Below are positions 21,447 through 33,376 of a DNA stretch of 64,000 bases, piece by piece. The translations under genes were made by a program, and so were the position numbers. Source of the stretch: Adiantum capillus-veneris (taxonomy: Eukaryota > Streptophyta > Polypodiopsida > Polypodiales > Pteridaceae); assembly GCA_014529385.2 (NCBI GenBank), contig CM043962.1, forward strand, positions 89,546,680-89,610,679, written 5' to 3'. Within the stretch, counting starts at the first letter, position 1; each line of letters starts with the position of its first letter. Below the pieces are notes generated by a model. The model made no database searches. It saw only the letters and a list, made by a program, of their open reading frames with translations, and had not been told where the DNA came from.

Positions 21447-23205
21447 GACAGGTGTGAGAGCGTAGATGGACGGCTTCGCGATGAACTTGTTGGCTATGGC
21501 AGAGAGGTCACAGATCTGAGCAAAGAAATAGAGGAGGCTTGTGGACAGCCATACAGAGGCTTGCAGGAGAGCTCTCAGGAGCTTCCTAGTGCTCACAGAT
21601 CAGTCCAAAAGTTCCTCTACAGATCAGCCCACTGTGTACAACATTTTCCCTCTTCTCGGCAAGCTTTGCAACGGCTACATCGGTGACAGATTAGAGCTTG
21701 GAGCTTCCATAGACATGGAAGCATTGTGAGATTGATACATTCAGCTCACGCATCGAGGTGGGAAGTGAGTTTGAGCCTTTGTATGAGCTCAAAGAAGCAC
21801 AAAAGAAAGTCGTTCAGTTTTTGGCAGTTTGACAACAGTCTATTGTTTTGCTCATAACTTGAGCTACAAAGCTCCGATTCCAAAACTTTTTGGTTCAAAA
21901 CGGAGCTGGCTTCAAGCTCTATGACTTTGTAGAAGGAATTGTTTTTTGATTCGGAGTGCAGGTGGGTCTGAAATTAAAAACACAGAGACTGTTTTTCAGG
22001 ACAATTTTGGGCTCTGTTGTTTTCTTTGCTGCAGACAACTTACCCGTGCACACTGCAAGTAGCAGGCACATATGAGGTGTTACAAGATCGGGTTTGACTC
22101 TAGGTACAGGTTGAGTCTAGTACTCCCACAGGTGTTGCCAGTTGCAGTTGAGTGGTTCTTCTGCAGTGTTGTGGCTTGCATACATGGTCTTTGAGCGGGT
22201 AATGCTCTATGTATGCTTATGTGGTGAGCAGTAGATCTTGTGAGCAAGTGCAGAGGTTGGTTGTGGATGACATGTATGGTCACCTATGGTACTCTTTGTG
22301 AGCATTTGTTGGACACAGGTTTGCAGAGCTTATGCATGTATGTTGAGTGTAGTTTGATGCGCATTGATTGCTCATTGTATTGAGCTTGCAGGACAATGGT
22401 TATTTTGTGTTAATAGCCATTGTGCGTCGAAACTCTGGCGAAATTTTCTCAGGAGTTTTATGCGCATCATTTATGCGATCTAGGTAGAGATTGCGGGTTG
22501 CACTCATCATTTGCGTGCGGTGTTCTCTGCAGGTGGGAGATTTGTGTATGTGTATGCATCGATACCGCATAGTGTGGTGTGGGCTTGGTGATTAGCTCAC
22601 GGTTTGACAGGCGTACAATTATCTTGGCACACTCACAGGAGTGAATATTGTGATGTATGCTTGTGTGGCTACGAGCTAGGTAGCCGGATTCGAGCACTAA
22701 TGGCTTGAGGTTTTTCAGCAGGTTTCACCTACACGTTTACAAGTTACAGACAGGTTTGAGGGCTTATTTGGGCGCTGAATTTTCAGCCATTGTTTCCTCT
22801 TTGCAGGTGTCCATGTATGGCTCAGTTGTAGGCTGATCTGGGACACGTTTGTGACTTGTTTATGCAGCTGTTTAAGAGCTGAATTTTGAGGCTGTTTTGG
22901 GGCTGATTTGCATCCATATTTTACAGCCATACCAGAGCTTGGTTTACTCTACAGGAGCCTTGTACACTTGGCATTTGGGATTTGCATCATTGCCATTTGT
23001 GGAGCACAGTGTGGTTACACTACTGGGAGAGATTTTATGCGTGGATTCGCATGAGCATTGTAGGTGCTGGTGAGCTCTTTTTCGGAGAGCATTTTCTCAT
23101 TGCAGGTTGCTTCTTTTGGATTAGTTGAGTGCATTTCATTGCTACCGTACCTAGAGTAGAGTTACAGCTCTTTGTTATTTTTGACATTCACTTATAGTAG
23201 TCAAT

Positions 23206-24785
23206 ATGTGTGAGACTTTCGAGTCTAGGACAATGACTCATGAGAGACGCCGTTCTCGTTCGTGTCGACACTTGAGATGTTGGCATTGTGGTCACACAGG
23301 GCACATTAGACAGCGATGCTTTCGTTGTATGAGACAGCACAAGAGATAGGCTAGTCTCAAGGATGTAGTAGATGCTATAGGCTCCGTTGACTTGACAGCT
23401 GTTGCAGGATCAGATACAGTGTCTGAGTACCCTAGTGACAGTGAGGTCACATTTGCTTCCTGTATTACTCCTGATTTTTTGATGTCTGAGGATAGTGCAC
23501 TTCTTTTGCAGTGGGTGCTGACAGGGGCGCTACTTTTCATGTCACTCCATATCGTGACTGGTTCAGTAGCTATTCTAGCAAAGTGCATGGTAGTGTGCGA
23601 TTGGCAGATGGGTCACTGCATGAGATTGTTGGTTCAGGAGATGTGAGACTGTCATTACCGAGCGGTGCATCATACGTGCTCAGAGATGTGCGTCATGTGC
23701 CAGATTTGATGATGAGTTTGATCTCCGTTGGTCAGCTCAGGGATAGTGGATGTCGGGTATCGCTGCTTGAGCGATCTTTTGCGTTGCATTTGGGTTCGCT
23801 AGTGATTGCGAGAGGTGCTAGAGTTGGCACATGGTACCCATTGCACGTAGTACTGGTGCGAGATGGTCAAGTCTCAATCTTGTTACAACCATGCAGAGAG
23901 CGAGAGACCCGAACAGTCTCTTTTGCTCATGGGTTGCAGGGTGCTTTGCATGGAGTGCAGAGTAGTGAGCTCGTTGTGCACACAGTTGGGGCACGACATG
24001 AGCAGTCACACAGAGAGGTGACAGAGTCAGACATGCATGCTTTGCTAGTGACTCAGCAAAGCAGAGAGTCAGTTGTGCAAGATACTCCTATGTAGGATAG
24101 ACAGGTAGAGCGGTCTTGCTCTAGTGAGTCACGACAGGAGGACGTTGTGCAAGAGTCTATGCATAAGGAGTTAGAGCATGAGAGCTCTAGTAAGTCACAA
24201 CAGATTGAGTGGTCATGTTTGCAGTGGATGATTGCAGAGGAGGCTGAGATGTCAGTGATTATGCAGTCATTCCTTTCTATGCTTGACAGTGAGCATGAGG
24301 ATATAGTTGTGCAGGATATGTCTTCCAGCAGACACCTAGAGCAGCTGGTTTGCTCTGAGGTTGCACGACAGGTTGATGCATCTTTTGCGGACAGTCAGGA
24401 GATGCATGTGGTTGACACATCTTCTGAGTCAGAGATGCCTATTGCCAGGGATATATATGTTGATGATTGCTCCGTAGAGCTAGCAGGGCCCGCTAGCATT
24501 GCATTGGCATTCGGTGGTCTCATGTATGAGATGTTGATCTTGAGACCGGATATCGCAGCTGCAGTGGGAGCATTTGCAGTTGGGGTTGTCAGTCGTTTGT
24601 TAACTGATGATGGCATAGTGCACGAGGGAGATATGCAGGTATTGCGTACATACTTGCAGTACGTGTGCGGTATGTCTGGTGGTGTATGGACTTACACGAG
24701 AGCAAGACAGTCGGATGCACACGATCACAGCCAGCCAGTGGGCATCGGTTTAGAGCGGTTTTATCTCACCTTTTGTAGTCTTTAG
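23206..24785 (+). pseudogene. Copia-2 gag zinc knuckle, protease and fused RT remnant
   Basis: A 47-codon frame at 23206-23349 ends in a CCHC knuckle (CWHCGHTGHIRQRC). A second frame from about 23511 carries the copia protease: DRGATFHVTPYRDWFSSYSS, GSGDVRLSLPSGASYVLRDV, RHVPDLMMSLISVGQL. The catalytic triad DSG/DTG reads DRG. An in-frame TAG sits at 24093-24095; the frame then continues to 24785. Near its end, YVDD (RT active-site motif) is followed within about 20 residues by GGLMYEMLILRPDIAAAVG, matching the normal RT-RNase H link. Hence integrase, RT core and RNase H are deleted. Confidence 0.8.
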
Positions 24786-24820
24786 ACTAGGTTCTCTTGC
24801 TTAAAGGCACAGTCGCCTTT

Positions 24821-24830
24821 AAGTGGGAGG
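24821..24830 (+). other. Polypurine tract of copia-2
   Basis: AAGTGGGAGG one base before the 3' LTR. Confidence 0.9.
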
Positions 24831-24831
24831 T

Positions 24832-25021
24832 TGTTGCGGTATAGGCGCATGTGCCTTGCCCAACCGCCCAGAGTCTGGGCGCCCACTGACTTGTATACCT
24901 TATACATAGCATAAGTGTATAGGGGGCTGCTCACTCATTGAGTCTCCCCACCCATATCTGTGTGTCGTGTGTCTCCTTCTCTCTCTCACTCTCCATCTGT
25001 GGTGCTCTCCGATCCCCTTCA
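24832..25021 (+). repeat. 3' LTR of copia-2
   Basis: 190 bp, TGTTGCGG...CCCCTTCA, with about 8 substitutions from the 5' LTR. The 17-bp palindrome is conserved at 24865-24881. GGAAA follows. Confidence 0.95.
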
Positions 25022-25288
25022 GGAAATTTGAGAATAGTGAAATTAAGAGAACTATAGTGAGCATTTTTATGAGACTACTTTGAGAAAATAGAGGGTGAAC
25101 TTGATTAGAGGTAGCAACATAACCATTATACTTAATTATCTTGGCATGAACAATACTTTGTAAGAGAGAGAATTGGAGAACTTGATAGTAGTTGAGGACT
25201 GAATTTATGTGGAGCCGGTCCCCCCTCCAAAAGGATTTTGTATTATATTTCTCCCATAAAGAGAGACTTGGTACAATACAAGCTTTGT
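25022..25288 (-). other. Sequence between copia-2 and a gypsy-type LTR
   Basis: If the next LTR is a minus-strand 5' LTR, this is leader. A weak open minus frame exists but no domain is recognised. A short C-rich/G-rich stretch lies near 25220. Confidence 0.35.
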
Positions 25289-25302
25289 GTTCTTTGATAC
25301 CT

Positions 25303-26689
25303 TGATGGTGCAACGAAGATAGAGAGCTTTATGCACCACAATAATGCCCGTAACTTAGCTAAATGAAAGCATTAACTTGTTCCCGACCTCAGTCCCAAGA
25401 CCTCAAACACCTTCAAAGGTGGAGAGAACTAGCAGGGAATGAGGGTAGGGAAGAGGAAGAAGAAACATTCTTACAAGAAAGAAATAGTTCCTTACTTATC
25501 ATCACTCTTCTTGCTTAGCATAGCATAGTAATGAAGATGGAGAAGATGGCAATCTTTAGCATTGAAGCATGGCTCTTGGTTGGATTTGCATTCCATAGCC
25601 AAGAGTGTTGGTGTAGGCTCTGATCAACTTCTCAAAAAGTTTGGAGAAGGAGATAGAGTTCTTGCACTTTCACCAAGTGAGAATGAGCCATGTGAGTGTG
25701 TGTGAGAGAGAGTATACCCCCAAGCACACCCCCAACTTGCCTCGGTCGGCCCCTCTCTGTAGCTCAAGAATGAAATTGATTGGACCTCTACAAACCTAGC
25801 CAATCACATGCTTTAGTCATATCAAGCAACAATGCTAGCATTAGGACAAGTGTCCTTCTTACCAATTTGAGAGAGAGGGCTTGATAAATACTTAAACAAT
25901 TAATTTAATTATGTAAAAGCTTATTGGACCCCTTTAGAGGCCAACCAATTGAGGCACCTTATGAGGGCAACATGGAGAGGACCTTGACATGTGTCCTTGT
26001 TGCCTCTTTAGACTACCTTTTTCTTGGTTGAGGGTGTGTGTGTTCTCTCTCATGCCCCTACTTGTAGGGCTCCCCCCCCCTCCCCCCCCATATGTAGGGA
26101 TCCTTGTTGACTTTTGGAACACATTAAACCCCTCAAGCACCTTAGTCATGAAGCACCTTAAGCACCTTAGTCATGAAGCACTTCAAGCACCTTAGTCATC
26201 AAGTACGACAAGCACCTCAAGCACCTTAGTCAACAAGCACGACAAGCACCTCAAGCTTGGGCTGGGTTCCCACCTTAAACCCCTCAAGCACCTTAGTCAT
26301 GAAGTACTTCAAGCACCTTAGTCATCAAGTACGACAAGCACCTCAAGCACCTTAGTCAACAAGCACGACAAGCACCTCAAGCTTGGGCTGGGTTCCCACC
26401 TTAAGCACAACCCTAGCTTGCTTAAGGTCCTAGGTCTAAGGACTTTTAACATTAACCTTTGGAGGTCTTTAATGAAGCTAACCCTAAGGTCTTTCAAGCT
26501 TCATTAGCTAGCATTGCTCTTTGACAGACCATGTCTTATTTTTACCCATTGACGTTGGCCCCGTGTTGAGGTAGATCCATAAGCACATGTCTATATTCTA
26601 ACTCTTGTTTCTGTTTATTCTCCCACATTAAATGATCATTTTAATATGAGAAAATCATTTGGGTTAGTTAGATATTAGATTTTATGACA
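25303..26689 (-). repeat. Gypsy-type LTR (about 1.39 kb), same family as 36284-37467
   Basis: From about 25545 on it aligns with 36284-37467: shared GCATTGAAGCATGGCTCTTG, CATTCCATAGCCAAGAGTGT, GGCCCCGTGTTGAG and ATGATCA.TTTAATATGAG, ending ATGACA. The lower end TGATGGTGCAACG is next to a minus-strand AGGTATCAAAGAAC (25289-25302), which resembles a degenerate tRNA-Met primer site, suggesting a 5' LTR on the minus strand. Flanks (TACCT and GGATA) do not match, arguing against a plain solo LTR. The internal part would extend left and be split by copia-2. Confidence 0.65.
26125..26420. repeat. Minisatellite inside the gypsy-type LTR
   Basis: Repeats of about 20 bp (CAAGCACCTTAGTCATGAAG and variants) lie within a larger duplication of about 150 bp starting TTAAACCCCTCAAGCACC at about 26125 and 26275. 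Confidence 0.85.
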
Positions 26690-26719
26690 GGATACATGAT
26701 AACTCGTTCCACCAATTAG

Positions 26720-27207
26720 ATTGACTTGTAATCGTCTGCAAGTGCATTATAACCAAAAACATTGACCTCATCGTTGGTGCTGCAAAGGTCATCTCTATCA
26801 TTCTAGACCAAAATGGCCAAACCACAATAATAGAGGTCCTCATCCTATCAACAAACAAAAGGCCAATAATATGAAGAACCAAGCACATGAGAAGGGTAAT
26901 CAATGGACTCTGGTTCCACAAGTCTATACTTCCTTTAACTTTAGGTTATGCACTAACAAGCCACAAGGATCATGGAGCAATCATTGCCTCCAATGCAATT
27001 ATTATCATTGCCCCCAAACTTGCATATGTTATGCTTTCACAAGTCACAGAAAGAAAACACGTGAAGATACTTCAATTACCTACACCCAACATGCTCATAC
27101 CCATGCCCCAACTACAGAAGACCACTAGTAGAGGAGCAACAATAGCCCTAAAGAAACGGCAAATAGTTTTCCATCAAAATACATCTAACAAGGTTACAAT
27201 TTCCTAA
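26720..27207 (+). pseudogene. Pif1-like helicase C-terminal fragment (motifs V and VI)
   Basis: The first part reads CIITKNIDLIVGAAKVISII then LDQNGQTTIIEVL, as in the region of Pif1-type helicases that begins with a conserved 'N-D-x-G-x-x-N-G' segment. The second frame gives LTLGYALTSHKDHGAIIA (motif V; HKxxG of the nucleotide-contact loop) and LAYVMLSQVTERKHVKIL (motif VI; normally YVALSRVT with a catalytic Arg, here Gln). The frame stops at 27207. Together with 11735-12250 it looks like the other half of the same kind of helicase. Confidence 0.75.
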
Positions 27208-28684
27208 AAGGTCATCCTGCATCATGTTCCAAAACTAATTTTTGAAGCATAGACAATTGATATAGCATCACAAACATTTATTAATTTTTTTCTCATCAAT
27301 ATGTGTTTTATTACTTTTAATGCTAGAGAGAACCCTATTATTGAGGTAGCTCAACTTCAAAGAACATGATTTAAATGCATAAATTACTTCTCTACATATC
27401 ATTTTCAATCTATTTTCATCACCCTCTCTCTCTCTCTCTCTCTAAACTTTCATATGCCATCTTCACTTTTCTTTTTCTCCTTTTTCTTTCTATCCTTTTA
27501 CTAGCCTCGATTCACAATAATCAAACTAGAAAAATCGAGGCATACTAGTTAGCAAGGGAGAGCATCAATTTCAACATGCACATTATATAGGAAGGTGCAC
27601 CCTTACTAAATCCTTTGCATTAGTCTTCGTATGTCTTCTCCTACTCATATCATCCAAAAGAGCATAATTGATGTCTTCTATTTTTGCAACTTGTCCTTAC
27701 TGGGCTAAGGACTCATAGAGCTCCGCGATGCCCTTTAAGATGGTGTGCCTTCACGCTAGCCATGAATTCCATTTGGCAAAAAGATGCCCTGTCAATAACT
27801 TCTTTCTCAAGCCCGGATGTTTTTCCATAATGATCAAACAAGTTTACTTAAAGCTAGACAATACTTTCCTCAAACAACTCTTTCAACTTGATTTAGAAAA
27901 CAGGTGCTCATCTTTTGTGATGAAAATCACATTAGTGGTCATCTTTTGGGACATCCTAGGCTTCTCGTACTAAGTGTAGAGTTTACGGAGGATTAGAGAG
28001 AGAAGCATTCTTGGTGCTAACATGCCAATGAAAATGTTGAATACACAATAGAGATAGAGTAGACCATAGATGCAAAACTAGATTGACTGATTCAACTAAA
28101 AGTGCGTAAAAAAGACTCATCATATAGAGCTTGCTAAGGCATCCCATCCAACATCACTGATGACATCATACCAAGGCTCCAAATCAGCCCATACAAGTTA
28201 CAAACTCGTGGGTGACCTTTAGGGCACTTTAGGAGTCCATTAACCAACTCTAGGTGAGTTCACACCCTCTATAATGACCCCCATGGGTACCCACACCCTT
28301 AGTACCTTTTCCACATGCTAACACGTGGTTATATGCCACCTATGCTTCCCAGTAGGATAGGACAAAGCCCACAATTCCCAACCACTACGGTCAACTTATA
28401 TATGAATAATGCAATTACACTTACTAGGACAAGGACAAGTGCAAGCGCACCAATACCCTACGGTTGAAGATGGATATTAGTAACTTCGTTCACCAGTGTT
28501 GCAGGTTGGAGCTTTAGGCACATGACATTGGAACTCCGCATCTTCTTCCTTGGTGGGGCCCACCTCTCGTGCAATACACAGAAAGGTAAAAGGGTGCAAA
28601 ACTAGAATCAATCCAAACCACTTGGTTTCTACTTGCAATAAGGAGGTATATGAATCAACTCCTTAGTGTGCTCTCACCGTTGTG
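27208..28684. other. AT-rich spacer, no gene seen
   Basis: A CT microsatellite (27423-27443) and short open frames are present, with no conserved domain. The 28110-28400 segment (CCCATGGGTACCCACACC...) looks like old LTR-type sequence, but I found no partner. Confidence 0.45.
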
Positions 28685-29345
28685 CAAAGTTTTGCTATAG
28701 AGTTCTCTCGCACTTTGTTTTACACTCGCTCTATGTCCCTTTATATATACCTGCAAGGTATGTTATTTTTGCTGCATTCTTTTTGGCTCCTTGCCTTGTG
28801 TATTTCTAATTCCGTTTGTGCATCTCCCATGCGCGTCCATAACACACCCACCTACATGCATACTTAACTAGTTCTATATATTTTTTCATATGGTTATACT
28901 ACACTTGATTTATCTTAGGTAGACGTAAGTTCAAGCTAACACCACATTCTTTTAGGGATATAAGCAACAAGAAGATTTAACTCGATGGTTAGTTACCTGG
29001 TCGTTTGATTAAGCACACTCAGGTCAAAACACTACTCGGGTGGGTGACCTTTCAAGAAATTTTGACTTCAAGAAGAAGGTTATCCCTTGTGCACAACCAA
29101 TGGTGCCAATGAGGCCTTCGTAGCCTCATATTGGTCACTGTCTGGGGGGGCGGGGGGGTGTGTTTTTCGAGATTGAGGCTTCAGTGTGGTTGTCGTCGCG
29201 CATAAGTTTTGCTACAGAGTTCTATCGGGCTCTATTTTGCACTATCCCTCTACCCTTTTATATAGACCTTTAAGGTGCATTATTTTTGGTGCATGCTTTT
29301 TAACTCCTTACCTTGTGAATCGTTAATTTTGGCTATGCATCTCTA
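28685..29345. repeat. Pair of imperfect direct repeats, about 145 bp each
   Basis: 28685-28830 and 29200-29345 share GTTTTGCTAYAGAGTTCT, a TTTTATATA box-like segment, and GCATKCTTTTTRRCTCCTTR followed by CCTTGTG. The 370 bp between them hold no coding signal. They may be the ends of a small non-autonomous LTR element or an old duplication; a TG/CA boundary is not clear. Confidence 0.6.
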
Positions 29346-29560
29346 GGGGCTCTAATTTTTGTGCATCCAACTTTAATTGCCCTTTGCTTTTAGCTATAGG
29401 TTCTCATTGGTCTCTCTTTTGGAGTTCTTTTCTATTAGTTATCTGAGGCCCGCCAAAATATAAAACACCCACTTTCTTAAAAGTAGGGGCTTCTAAAGCC
29501 TTCCCATTTTCCTAATGTTTTGGGAAAAAAAACATCTCTTACATACTATGCTCAATTTTA

Positions 29561-29805
29561 GAACTCGTTGTTTTGGATAGAGTTTATAAAGTTGAAAACA
29601 TAGTCTTAAGCGGATGCAAAATTTATTGAAAAAACAAAGTACTCTACACATGATCCCTTGCTTTGATTAGAGTAAACACATTGAACTGGTTGTTTTGGAT
29701 AGAGCTTATAAACTTGAAAATATAGTCTTGAGTGGATGCAAAAATTTTATTGAAAAAACAAAGTACATTACACATGATCCCTTGCTTTGATTAGAGTAAA
29801 CACAT
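29561..29805. repeat. 122-bp tandem duplication
   Basis: Units begin GAACTSGTTGTTTTGGATAG at 29561 and 29683 and stay highly similar through CACATGATCCCTTGCTTTGA. Confidence 0.92.
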
Positions 29806-30542
29806 TGCTCCTTGGAGACTTTCTTTGAGACGACTTTCCAAATTAGCACCAACACACTTTATTTCTTAAAGAGCGATGACTTCATATATGTGACCTTTTA
29901 GCCTTGATGTTCCAAGAAACAAGCTTCATTTGATAGGTCTATTGTCTTTGTTATTCTTGTCGTTAGACCTTTGTGTGGTATGTGCCACATTGTCATGAGT
30001 ACGATTGTTGTCCCTAAGGACTTCCGTGGGGGTGGGGGGTGGTCTAAGGTGCTAAATGTAGCTTGGGGGTTGGTTGAGATGACACACTTTAAGTGTTCAG
30101 ATACAACAACACTTCCTTGTACATCTTGTTCACTTGTTCCTATAGCTTGGAGGAGGAGTCAGACTCCTCTATGGTTGTGGAGTCACCAATTTCCAAATCC
30201 TTGGAGTCCTCCCAAAAGAAGAACAACACATACACACACATGCATGCGTGTAGAGTTGATAGCCTTGGCGGCCGCCACTCCCATGGTAGCTTGGAGAATA
30301 CTCTCTTTGTCCACTACACACATGTAGGTGGCTCTCAGTCGGATGGCACTCCCACAGTGGCTCCTGCTCCCATCATGGTGTATGCATGCACACGCACACA
30401 CACATAGGCCCAAGCTCAACCAAGCAGTAGTAGGCTGTCTCTTTCTCTCTCTCAAGCTATGAATCAATAGACACATTAATCTCTCTCACCTATAGTTTGT
30501 GATGAAGCCTTAACAATGACAGTGCCTTTGTGTATGTGCGTG

Positions 30543-30595
<53 letters not shown>

Positions 30596-31205
30596 CAGTT
30601 ACAACTAGAGATGGGGGTGGGGAGGGAGATCGTCTTTGCGTAGCACTCCAACATAAGAAACCTACCACCTAGAAAGAGAAAGGAATAGAGCACACCTGGA
30701 GCATATCCATTGTCTAACGAAGAAAGAGACCTTTTATCAAACACACTGTGAAGTGTGCATCCCCAAAATCCACCCAGTAGACCCAACAAAAATAGTAATG
30801 ACACACATGCAATCCACATTAAAAAAATCCTCACACACCAAATTTTAATTGGACAACCCTTATGGCCCTAAATAAGCTTGCATTTGTGCGCATCTATATT
30901 TTCCATAGAAAGTGGGCTCTAACAATACACATAAAATAATATTTGACCCATGACACTCTCCCTGCATAATCTCTTTCCATGTGAAAGTTGGGGATGCAGT
31001 TTGAAAAAACCACCATGAAAAAAGTGAAGAAGTTGTTTGTTAGCAAGACGATGATGAAAAAGGTATAGGGGAACAAGTGGAGCAAAATGTGAAAAGTTAT
31101 TGCAAATGAGAGTGGTGGGTCGGGAGAATGATGATTGGAGAAGGGGAAGCATGCCAAAGAAAGGGGTAGTCTTGTCAAAAGAGAACCCTAGGAGCTCAAG
31201 AGCTA

Positions 31206-31241
<36 letters not shown>

Positions 31242-32790
31242 CATGCACACATGTATACATGTGTGTGTGAGCTCCACAACCACATTTTTTTTGGTAAAGC
31301 ATGCAAATGAGCTTTGATGCATCAACTTGATACATTAAATCTTTCAATCTTCTTGGCAAGAGCCCAAGAAAGGCAAAGCTATCGACAACCTCGAATAGTT
31401 GCTCTTGTTTTCAAGAAAAAGAGAACTTTTTGTATCAACACTAGGTTTTTAATTGTGCATTCAAGAGTACCAAGATTTTGGATTTGTTTTGTGAAGCTAA
31501 AAACAAATTTTTGAGGTGATGTAGATTATGACATGATGAAAATTGAGGATTTTTTTCTCTGTCAAAATGAATAGTATATCAAAAGAATCAAGAAATTTTT
31601 TACATTGAAACTCTGTTAAAAGCCTATTTGCATGCCTACTAGTAATTTTGAAGGAAAAAAAATGTAACTTAACATTGTTGACTAAGAAGGAAATTTTGGC
31701 CTTTCAAAGCTAATATCAAAGGGTGATGTTGTTTTAGTGCAGATCTATGATCCATAATGATTTTGTAGTTTGAATTCAGGGTTAATACATATGTTTTTAA
31801 ATCCAAAAGCTGCATACATCTCATAATTCAAGCGACATTATGAAGTTTTATCATGCATAATTTATCAAAAAGATGAACTTGTCACCAAATGAGCATGTAA
31901 TTAAGATTATGGATGCTCCAATTGTGTTATTGTTGAAGAATTAGCCATGGTTTATTGATCTTGACATGAAAACAAGCCCATCGTAATGTCTCTCATGTTA
32001 AAAATGGAAATTTTAATATACTCAATTTTGCAAAACCTTCTACCTATAGTTTTAAAACACAAGTAACAACATTACTTTGAATCTGAAATGACATAAAGAA
32101 CATGTTTTACTTTAAACATGATTGAACACACAATGTTTTATCAAACCCACTCAACTTTATACAATTTAATACTATCTTGAAGCAATTCCCTATTAGATAA
32201 AAATCGCAAAAGTATATACAAAAGTATAAATAAATGGTCTACATTTTTGGTCTGCAGAAGGCCATAGTGGGGTGAGTGGATTTTTGGTGCAAATTATGGA
32301 CCGTAGATGCAAGTTGATCGGATGGAGGACACATGTACAATTTATTTGTTTTTTAATATTTTTTTAAAGTTTTTGTAAATGGTGTTGACATTTGTGTACC
32401 ACTTTCTTTAAAGAGGACCATTGAAAATCGGGTCACACAAAATCTTTTTCGTCTTGTTCCACCTTTTTTTGGTTAATTTAGTTTGTAGAAAAATCCTTTC
32501 ATTTAAGAGCATGGGCTCCATTTCATTAAAAAATTTGTTAATCAATTGAATTGTTTTTTATATTTTAATTTGATAAAATTTCTTTAATTTAAGAGCCTCA
32601 CATGTGTCTATTTCATTAAATTGTTTTAGTATACCAATGTGACCCTTCACCTTCTTAGTTTCAATGGGTCCCTTTATTTAAGAATTTAATGATTTTGTTT
32701 GCAAATTTTTGGCCTACCCCACAGGGTAAGGCCTTACTGATGCCTTCCCTTTTTGCTAATGAAAAAGGAAAGATTATTATTTTAAAACTG
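29806..32790. other. Gene-poor AT-rich region with microsatellites
   Basis: (GT)n at 30544-30594 and (CT)n at 31209-31238. The stretch 31500-32790 is strongly AT-rich with long T and A runs and no open frame of note. No family is recognised on either strand. Confidence 0.55.
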
Positions 32791-32794
32791 CTAA

Positions 32795-33031
32795 CCATTG
32801 GAGGTCTTTAATGAATCTAACCCTAAGCTCTTTTGAGCTCCATTAGTTAACCTTGCTCTTTGACATACCATCTTTCATATGGGTTCCTTTGCCATTGGCC
32901 CCGTGTTGAGATAGACCCATAAGCACAAGTCTATATTCTAACCCTTGTTCCCGTTTATTATCCCACATTAAATGATCAGTTTAATATGAGAAAATAATTT
33001 GGATTGGTTAGATATTAGATATTTAATGACA
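32795..33031 (-). repeat. 3' LTR of gypsy-3, truncated
   Basis: Closely similar to 37225-37467 (CTAACCATTGGAGGTCTTTA to TTTAATGACA). Only the first roughly 240 bp of the LTR (minus-strand sense) remain. Confidence 0.85.
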
Positions 33032-33046
33032 TTACCTCTCTCTTGA
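33032..33046 (-). other. Polypurine tract of gypsy-3
   Basis: Minus-strand AAGAGAGAGGTAA directly before TGTCATTAAAT. Confidence 0.75.
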
Positions 33047-33376
33047 ATCATAGTGATCTGAGGTAAAAAGATAAAGTCATAGTCATTAGTCAATTTGTCT
33101 TAGCGGGTAGAGGATCCCTTTTTACCCTACGACATCATTCCAAGATGGATGACTAATCCGTTTGGTGCTTGCGAGATATAGCTGCCGCAAGCATGTCTGC
33201 TCTTTAGTCCATTTCATCTTCCCAAGTAGAGCGACAAATTCTACATAGTGTTTGAGAGACGTCGTCATCACAAACATGATTCTTAGTATGCATACTACTT
33301 AAATTTGTGCACAATAAAGAGAGAATTAGTCTTATAAGACAAAACATTGATCATTTAAAGAAACATGTACATTTGT

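Larger units (their letters stand above)
21243..25021 (+). mobile_element. Copia-2: internally deleted, structurally complete-ended copia element
   Basis: Two 190-bp LTRs, primer-binding site, polypurine tract and a perfect 5-bp target duplication GGAAA (21238-21242 and 25022-25026) define the ends exactly. The 3.8-kb body keeps a zinc-knuckle ORF, a protease-like domain and a small RT remnant, but no integrase and almost no reverse transcriptase, so it must have used proteins from another element. About 1.8 kb after the primer-binding site is non-coding. The LTRs differ at about 8 of 190 positions. Confidence 0.93.

Noticed and set aside
30093-30834. Possible genes from long open frames at 30.0-30.8 kb
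   Set aside because: Frames depend on GT and CA repeats and show no recognisable domain.
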